A DNA stretch of 64,000 bases from Spirometra erinaceieuropaei. Taxonomy: Eukaryota > Platyhelminthes > Cestoda > Diphyllobothriidea > Diphyllobothriidae. The notes beneath the pieces were generated by a model that did no database searches, was not told where the DNA came from, and saw only the letters and a program-made list of their open reading frames with translations. The stretch is taken from contig CACRXP010000150.1 in assembly GCA_902702965.1 (NCBI GenBank), forward strand, positions 408,995 to 472,994, read 5' to 3'. Positions 55,801 to 64,000 of this stretch are shown here, piece after piece; within the stretch, counting starts at the first letter, position 1, and every line of letters begins with the position of its first letter. The position numbers were made by a program, and so were the translations under genes.

Positions 55801-56084
55801 ATGCAAACTAAAGTGCGTGCGCGTGAAGTTGCCGTTAAACAAAGGATGATATCTTGGCAGAAACAAATGCTGCTCCCAGGGTTGCAGATCTTAGAGGGTG
55901 TTTATAGACCCGTCAGGTTAAATTAATTACGATAATTATCGGCATGTCACGAACATCCCTCCAGTCAGTTAACTTCCGCCGTCCTGAATAAGGGCATGTA
56001 AACTTGGAATATAGGCAAAAAATAAAGCCCGCGACAATCGTTCTTCAGAAGCCTCCTTTAGGTGGAGTACATTAAAGTCATCTC

Positions 56085-56345
56085 GAATAAAACACCCTAT
56101 GCTTGCTGTGGCAACATCGCCAGGATATTTTCGGACATAAAATAGTTGCCGTGACACATCTCGAACTTTCTTTATTCTTGGCTAACTGGAGGCGAAAACA
56201 AGGAGGCCAGCTTAAAATCTGGCTCCACAAAGTCCACAACGACTTCCGTATCCAGTTGTCGCCGCTTGCGAAGACAGTGAACTGAACTCTCCAGAGCGTG
56301 CGTGCGTAAGAAACATTAGTGACGTCATTCAGGTTGGCTAGATCA
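56085..56345 (+). mobile_element. RTE-like retrotransposon 3' fragment, strongly degraded
   Basis: gcttgctgtggcaacatcgc, aacaaggaggccagcttaaa, atctggctccacaaagtcca and cttgcgaagacagtgaactg align in order with gctcgctgcgacaacatcgc and the GGQLKTWLDTV...WRREWVELS part of the family. Large open readings on the opposite strand are shadows. Confidence 0.55.
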
Positions 56346-59300
56346 GACGAGGTCGTATAAATTACAAGTAGTAAGGCCTTGCTTCTCGCCATATACCAGG
56401 CTAATTGCCTGAGCACGAGATAAAGCCACAAGTCTATTACGCTTGCTGATGCCGTAGTTAATCTGAGTTGGGACAACCAGAAAACAGTCCCTAGCCAACC
56501 CCAATGTTTTGGTGAGGACAGTGTGGATGGTGGGAATATGCCTCTTGCCCTTCGGCCCCATTGACTCCATGTCGTAGACTTCCAAAGAATAAAGGCTTGC
56601 TTGGTGAATTTTTTAAGCGTCGTCCCTCTTTCCTGCAATAAGAGATAAGCTCCACCCAACTGCGCAAACACTAGATCCAAACAAGGGGAATCTCGAATTT
56701 ATCCACATAACTTGGAGGAATTTATGATAGTGCCCAAACAATCATATTATTTGATGATAAAGAATTCCGACTCAAGTGCATCTCCGTCATCTAGCGGATC
56801 AGCGGTACACTAAACCACTGATAGCGAAGACATAGTAACTGTCAGACGCGAACACACTTAAGAAATGCTCGTTGAGTAAGGTCTGCAACTGGAATCAATG
56901 TTGGGGCAGTAAGGTAAGTTAAACCTGAAACCGTCAATTTATCTGTCTGAGCTGAAAAGAGGGGAAGGTTGCAAGCGTTTGCGAGGACGCAGGACAGACC
57001 GTTCGGGTCCACTGTAAAAACTCCAGAGTGAACGGGTCGTTGCCCGGGTGTTGAAACAGAGTTCACGTTAGGTGAGGATCACTGAGTTGGAAGGTCATCT
57101 GAATCTCAAATCGAAGATCGCTCGTATCTTTCTACAGTCGTTCATCGGTGAGAAACTTTTTGATTAAATCTGCAAATGGCTTCAAAGATAGTTAGGTTTA
57201 GTTTAGTTTGATTTGATTTCTCGTTTAAAGAAATATCAACCTTATGATATGGATTTTGTTTGTCGATGTGCTGTACTCAACGACCAGGAACCTTAGTTTT
57301 GTCAGCTGTATGGCACACTACAACACTGCCCAATTAAGACACGAAAGGCGTTCGAAGTTTCCCAAAACTAAATTACTGCAAAACTTGTGTATTTATAAGT
57401 AGAAAGGGAGGAAAATCGGTCATAACAGAAACTCAGATGCTGTTCACCATCAGCACTGCGGTATACGCATCAGAGATTGGGTTTTACGATCCGAGACTAT
57501 CGCTTCAGAGTGCATCGCTGTGAAGAACTCGAACTCCGATGCGGCGTAAAATTCTGGCATTGGATCATCACTGATATGACTTCCAAATTAAGGAAAAAAT
57601 ATTCTAGAATCAGGTAGCTACCTCATAGCTAGGTCGTGGCAGGCAACGAGGTATTTCAATGTCCTAGAGGGGTGTCGGGCAACGGTAGGATGAAGGAGCC
57701 CACTTAGCTGTCGGTGGACTGTGGATCATGTCATGCGGTAATGATGGCAATAGAGGTTTTACGGGTGGGGCAGCATTTCCGACAGTAAGCTGGCAAAATT
57801 CATGAAAACACAGAACTTGATTGGATTTTTGCCAACGGAGATAGGCGCGTTGGATAAAAAGTAAACAAAAGGTTAGTTTTTAAAACAATAACAGACTTTG
57901 AGTAATGGCTTGAGCTTACGAGAAGTGACTATTGTTGGCAGTGCAATGCCTGTAACGGCCAGTGAGCGGATGCCAAGATAAAACCCCATATGATACTACC
58001 CATAATTTCCCGGCAATTAGGTAGGGTCCTTCACCCTACCGTTGACGGGTGCAAACTTGTTTATGGTGTGACAGACTTGAACTACATGGACGTCGGTCTC
58101 CAGTCATATTCCGCCGTGTTTTAGTGAAAAGACCAAGCGCAGATAGCCGGATGTGTATGTGCGTAGGATGTGGCGAAGCTAAGTGGCCCATCTACACTTG
58201 CTAAGAAGACCTGGGTCCCCCTGCTTCCCACTATTTTGCCAAACCAGCGCTAGGGTACGTTCGACTTTTTGGATAAACATTAAAAGGGATGCACATGAAC
58301 GTTGTGATTATTATAATAATTTACTCGAATTGTGCCTCCGGCGGTGCATAAAAACGTGATGTCGCCGCTCCGTTTGATATACATCGGACAGAGTTAAGGA
58401 CTTTTGATATTATCTGCATACAAAATCTAACTTCCCAGAAAGTAAATATTTTAGCACAAAAACGAAAGTAGGAAGTATGGAGTGTAATATCATCATGAAA
58501 GTGATTGCTGTGAACACATCATAATGTGGTGTAAAAGGAACGGACCGTTTGCGCCCACCGGCCCGAAGGGATTGTAATCTTCCAGAACATCCGCTTTTAA
58601 TTCTGACATCACAGAACAAGCCGAAACACTACCGATCCAGACGGAATCGAAATGAGAGCCGCTGGTATGAAACGATCTGAAGCAGAAAGGTCGTCCTATA
58701 AAGGCAGTTCAAGTGTCCAAGAAAGAATAAGGGACAGATACTCGGGGATGAAGAAGTTCTTGTATTCGACTGGTTGGTCGGCCAATTTTCCTATGTCCTA
58801 TTATGCTAAAATAAAGATTTTGAATAATTTAATGTTCTCCTTCGATTATTCGCATATATGTAGTCAAGGTAGAACACTGAAATGTTTGGAAATTCTCTCT
58901 CTCAAGATTTGGATGTTAATCGGGTAGAAGAATGTTTACATACACATACTCAGCATAATATGAGGGACCGAGTATGAAGTGTATGCAAATATTTTTCTTT
59001 CCGTTCTTGCTATTTTTTTCATTTTCCTGTGTATTCTTCCCACATTCATCGCATTTGTCTATTTTTCTCTTCCCCTATCTCCTTTAGCGGTTGGTCTTTA
59101 TGTCTTTGTTTGGTTTCCCTATTCCTTTTGTAGTTTACTGATCGCTCCTTGTCTCAGGACGTTTTCGGTGGTTGTGGGCCGTCGTTCTACTAGTTGCTGT
59201 CCGCCTAACCCTATTTCTCTATTTTGAATGGGTTATGATCTATCCTCCGGGTTCCGAATCTGCCAAGACACTTTAGTAAAGTAACAAGATATTCGATTGT

Positions 59301-59860
59301 TTTTGATCCTCGAGTAATTCCTTCTTTGCCCAGATTTTCAAAAGTTTTACCACTTAGACCTAAAAGCAGGGTCTGTCTGTATCCGATGTGTAGCGGCTGC
59401 ATCAGCGGCCTCTTCTCCGGCTTCATTTTAACGGTTAGTGGCCGCGACCACCGTTGACAGGCCGTGGACACACGGTCACCCTCGCCGGCTAAAACTGGGG
59501 CACCTCCTGTCCGCCTGCAGTGGTTCCCGAATGCCCTCACAAACTTTCCTTACCTCACGCGCTCCGGCCGATGCGGCTTGATACCCCTGAGCCCTTTGAG
59601 TATTCACTTCCTTGACATTCGTCCTCTAATCCGTCCAATTACATGACCAACACTCAGTAAGTCACCCCCCTCCTGCTGACACAGACATTCACTCCCGCGT
59701 AAAAAACACACTGACGTTCTATAGGAACGGACGCTTAGCTCTGTCATAAGCAAGCAGCCAACACATGGTAACCTGCCCTGTGTACAGAAAAACCCTGTTC
59801 TCCCAGCTCCCTGACTTCTGAAATAAGACGGAAAAAATTATTTTGTGCGGTTTGAGTTGA
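56346..59860. other. No gene recognised
   Basis: About 3.5 kb of moderately AT-rich sequence. Several short open readings are not protein-like, and I see no repeat-family match. The minus reading at 59211-59540 is unassigned. Confidence 0.45.
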
Positions 59861-59870
59861 TCTCACATCT

Positions 59871-61045
59871 TTGACCGCCACAAATATAGTCAGGCCCGAT
59901 GACTTTGCCTTGGGAGATCTTTCGTCTTTTTATGGCCTGCTAAATCATTCACTCCAGCCAGACGTGAAAATAAAAGCCCTGAAGGCATTCCGGATCGGAA
60001 AAAGGAGTGAGGGCAAGAATGCAGCACTACTACCTTGTCCTCACAAAATTATGCTAAAGAAAAAAGACCAAATCAAGTTGGTCCTGTCCGAAAAGCTAGC
60101 TTCAGAAAGTCGCACAAATGGTTTTCTCCATATGTTAACAGTATAGCCAATCGGTCTCTCAAAATTATGCTGTAGAGCAGAAAGGAATATCAAGTTTATC
60201 CTGTTTAGAAGAGGCACCCTCTGTAACTTGCATGAAAAGGTTTTAAATCTGACTACCAGCCATCGGAATGGCTGAAACGCGGGGAATTTGCCTCGGAACT
60301 AAAATCATGACGGAAGGCTGCCTAAAACAACCTGACTAACTTCAAGTGGAAAATGAAATAGAAAAATATCGGGTTTAAGTGAATACAGCCAGTAGTACAA
60401 AGAAGGACGGCAGCTACTCAGTTAATGCAGACACCATCTTAGAACCAGCCCTAGAAGCGACGGCACAAATAAGCCTTAACACCCAGTGTTCTGGCCGAAG
60501 AAACAGGCGTTGACGAATATCACCAAGCAACGTAACAGGCCAGTGAAAATGACGTCCGAGACAATTCGGAAATGCCCTCAACAGCAAAAAGTGCAGTCGG
60601 AAATTACGCTGAAGCAAAATTGAGGTGCTTGTATATTAATGTGCAAAGCATTATATTGACACGCGGTGAGCTGGAATTTAGCTTTACCGAAATCTCTTCA
60701 GATATTGTAGCAATAACCCAAACCTGGAGGTCCGGAAATATTAATGATAACGGAATACCTTTAATTGCATGATAAATATGCCGAAAGGACAGAGAACATG
60801 GTATAAATAGGTGGCAAACTTCTGAATTTTACATTCTTTCATCTGGACACTGGCACACAGTCAGTTCAGATTTCCAATGCTATCTTCATCCGCACATGTG
60901 TGTGTGGAGTGGAATCATGCAGGGTAGTGTACTCTGCACGCTATTATTCTGCCTTTTTAACAACAATGTGCCGGATTTATTTCAGAATAATAAGCCCTTC
61001 ATGTATGCCGACGATCTGAATGTTGCATATAGATATAAACCGTAA
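59871..61045 (+). mobile_element. CR1-like non-LTR retrotransposon, decayed
   Basis: Three pieces lie in the right order. 59880-60146 reads VKIKALKAFRIGKRSEGKNA and LPCPHKIMLKKKDQIKLVLS, like the region that precedes the endonuclease in flatworm CR1-type elements. 60572-60772 reads LRCLYINVQSI and ISSDIVAITQTWRSGNIND, the start of an apurinic-type endonuclease. 60893-61043 reads WSGIMQGSVLCTLLFCLF, NNNVPDLFQNNKPF and MYADDLNVAYRY, with the RT catalytic YADD. The sequence between is full of stops and much of the element is missing. Confidence 0.7.
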
Positions 61046-64000
61046 GATCGTGACACCATGCTTGAGCCCCAAAAGAGCGACCGACGGGTCTTTGCCAGGT
61101 GGCGCCGCAAATGGCGCCCCTCGCCTTCTTGGCACCACTGTTCAGTCAGAGTGGTGGCCGACTACACCGGACAAACGTAAGTATTGACGGCCACGATATA
61201 AATGTGCCGGTCGCTTTTTAATTTCCTCAGAAATCAACTACGACATAAACTAGATCAGTTAATTCGAAGACTACAGGACCAGACCAAAAATTTGTATACA
61301 GGAATGAATACTACTCAGATAGGCGCTGTGGCTGACTGACTTCGGCCCAAACATTCGTACATAGAAATCCCGTTCCATGCTCCAGTAATCCACTGCGAGA
61401 AGGCATTCAGTCGGACGTACGTATTCGCCGGCTTCCTCTGTGGTTTACAGGGATGACCACACAGTCGGTCCGTACGAGCCAATTCGAAGAATTCGTCAAT
61501 ACATCAGGGACTTTGACGGCCTCTGGCAACGGAGTAGGATTGAACGAGATCGCCGCGCGATTGTCTGTAAGTGAAACGAAACAGATTTTGTTCAACCAGA
61601 TGATCAGGATTCTTTATCATATTCGTGGACATCGAATATACTCCTTCCAGCCGTTCAGTAAACTTCTTGAACCACATTCGCCAGGCCTGAAAAGCAAGCC
61701 GTTGCTCAGGAGAACTAAATAACTACGTATCTTCTTTTCAGCTCCATCAGCTGTGTTTTAGTGAGCTACGGATATGTAAAGGCAACGGGCAATTGGATTA
61801 GGTCATGATTTAAACTAGCGTTAGTAAGGCGTTATCATGTTACTGCAGCGTATGCATATATGTAAATGTACATTTATGTTAAAATACCGTTTACAAAAAC
61901 ACCCAGGTCTACAAAATTTTTTTGGCCAAAAGACCTTCATTTTAGAGAATCTGCTTGCATTAGTTTTGAAATCCTGAAAACCAAAACCACTATTTCATTT
62001 CGTATTTTTGAAATGCTTAGGTTACTACAATAGACATGTATTTCAACGGCATATACTAATATTCATTTTCTTAGAAAACTATTTTAATATTATTTTTCGC
62101 GATAATCATAATTAACTTGTAATGAGAACAACTGATGACCGGTACCGATCATACCTGTGACCGATTTTAATTAAGATTCAAGATTTTCAAACTATTCAAT
62201 GCAGAGTCTTTAGCTGTTAATATTAAAGCGTAGTGTATAATGAATCTGAATTAAGAAATATTATCGAAAGGGGAAAGTCAGCCTATCAGGATGGAATTCC
62301 ACATTGTCGCGGCCTTGAACGTAAATGAAAGCCTTCGTGTTACATTAATACTGACTGTGGAATTGCCATCACGAGTAAAACATCGTCTACAAATAGCCTC
62401 TTTAGTTCCAGCTATATTTTTTTTAAATGGGGTGGTAATTTTTTCGGAAGTCTGATTTTTTGTGGAAAACAAAGTTCCTGATGAATGATTGTAGCAGAAC
62501 TGTTGAACTACGAATACTTCATTTAAACTTAGTGTTAATTTATTTTAACGATTTCTAAAATAGAAGATGTTGTCTTCGTTTAGCATAAAAACACATACGA
62601 AATTCGAAAAATTGAGAAGTGTATGGTTGGACATGCCGTTAGCAAAAGTGCTAGTTTGGAGTTCACAGCGAAACTTTATTTCTGTCAATGTGGTTTTAAA
62701 ATCTTACTGCTATTTTACGAATAAATGCGGCTTAATTCTGATAGGCGTCTCACAAAGCATGCTGCTTTTGTTTCCTTAACCGTGGAGAAAAAAAGACAAC
62801 GGATCTCTTGGTATGAGTCTCATAGGCTTATTGTTTTTGACACTGGAAGTGCTAAGCTAGAATTAATGAACGTTATGAATATTTAATGGTTATCAAAATG
62901 CGTTTGATTGAACACATTTTAAAAATACCTAAAGTGGGGTTTTTCCTATCTGGTTAATAACAGATCTTCCAGCAATTTTTGAAAAATGCTAACGTTTAAC
63001 GAAAATGACTAACTGTGTTGACTTTAACCCAAGGGGGCATTTTAAATACAAAATGCGCAATTAGACCCGGTAAATATGCTAGGCAAAATGTTTATAGGTT
63101 TTTCTAGAACAAGGTCGGTCAGGTTTGTAGTTCCTTCATTTCTATTATATTTACCTCAAATAAATCTCCTGTTTTGAAGGTAAGTGAAAGCCTGTTATAA
63201 GTGCTCTCTCCATCTGAGCTTTCAGGATCTCAAAAAAGAACGTAACCATTAGAAGAATACAGAATGTGAACTCCCCTCTGTAATACGGATTGCCTTTATT
63301 TAAATTTCAGGGAGGTTACCTGGTCGCATGTCCTAACCCTGACCCTAAAACCAACGATAACCCATACCTCAACACTTACCTCAACCCCTACTGTTATCCC
63401 ACTTTAACATTCGCCTTATCTCTAAATTTGGCGCTAGGCCACCCGCATTAATGGGACACCGTTTTACTGTCTACATAGTTGTTGTTTCCGTTATCTTCGA
63501 TATTGTTTTTTTCGAAAATATCTTAACTGCGACAAGGAACAGTTATTCGGACACTTGCGCTAGCGAAAAGAACAACTTTAATTTTTTAGGATGGACCATG
63601 CGGGTGCAACGTTTCGAGCTTCAAACCTGACGTGGGCGCCTGCAGATCTAAACGATTGTTTTGAGGGTATACCCATTTCCAAATCTGTTCAGAGTGGTCG
63701 ATTAGCCGCGTCCTCCACACAAACAATCGCCGTCGCTACAGACGCTTCACGTGGCGGCAATGTAGCTTTTATTCCAATCAACCGGGTGAGCACAAATGTT
63801 TATATTTAAATATATTTTTCACGGCGTTAAACGCTAACAAAGAATTCTGAGGCTGATGGTGCTATTCAAAATTTTGTTTTTTGTCATGCGCTTACATGCT
63901 GTCCAACGATTGACCTTGTTTTACCTTGTCATTAGGTCTCAGTCCGTCAACTATAAGAACTACGACAATGTAGAATTAAGAAGAAACTTTGTATCTGACA
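61046..64000. other. AT-rich sequence, no gene recognised
   Basis: Positions 61750-63300 are strongly AT-rich with no recognisable family. Near 63320-63410 there are loose cctaaccctgaccctaaa-type motifs. The open reading at 63591-63809 is unassigned, and an exon of a neighbouring gene there cannot be excluded. Confidence 0.4.

Noticed and set aside
56078..56680. 200-codon minus-strand reading
   Set aside because: Partly antisense to an RTE-like fragment (56085-56345), and the rest has no recognisable domain.

Overview
This is a eukaryotic, metazoan window. It contains two intron-rich protein genes separated and invaded by dispersed repeats. Small phase-compatible exons sit in kilobase-scale introns with GT-AG borders. 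The repeat load is Penelope-like elements, several non-LTR retrotransposons, tRNA-derived SINE-like repeats, foldback elements and triplet microsatellites. This fits a parasitic flatworm, most likely a tapeworm with an expanded genome. The species assignment is inference. I see no bacterial genes, operons, rRNA or CRISPR.

Left part (1-15320, + strand): the 3' end of an unc-13/Munc13 homologue. Seven exons (279-419, 510-581, 3102-3212, 4335-4560, 9332-9427, 10775-10937, 14987-15320) join in frame to give about 380 C-terminal residues: the end of the MUN/MHD2 region, then the C-terminal C2 (C2C) domain and a stop. The introns hold a Penelope-like element on the opposite strand (about 930-1790), foldback elements (5277-6310 and 6440-6955), a 388-bp-arm inverted repeat (7402-8495), a long CAT array, a TIR element with telomere-like motifs and a 632-base assembly gap (12539-13170).

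Middle part (15321-26242): an intergenic stretch between convergent genes with no supportable gene. It contains a foldback element (16563-17060), a SINE-like repeat, a chimeric RTE/Penelope fragment, a degraded RTE-like retrotransposon tail and another foldback relic.

Right part (26243-54612, - strand): a SCAMP (secretory carrier membrane protein) gene. Five coding exons (54334-54612, 36229-36517, 33319-33420, 26724-26841, 26243-26344) give a protein of about 294 residues with a coiled coil, the cytoplasmic Cys/Pro segment, four membrane segments, the loop motif CWNRPLYKALK and a conserved tail. The large first intron contains a 4.2-kb direct tandem duplication (46188-50391 and 50392-54589). 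It duplicated the coiled-coil exon; the inner copy has a 2-bp deletion and has lost its splice acceptor context. Retrotransposon tails, SINE-like repeats and palindromes fill the other introns.

Far right (54613-64000): no host gene recognised. It contains RTE-like fragments and a decayed CR1-like element with recognisable endonuclease and YADD reverse-transcriptase pieces, followed by AT-rich sequence.

Together the host genes encode a vesicle-priming factor (UNC-13) and a vesicle-membrane protein (SCAMP), both in membrane trafficking. Their convergent adjacency is probably incidental. No new functional system is evident. The most notable features are the SCAMP intragenic duplication and the abundance of long inverted repeats.
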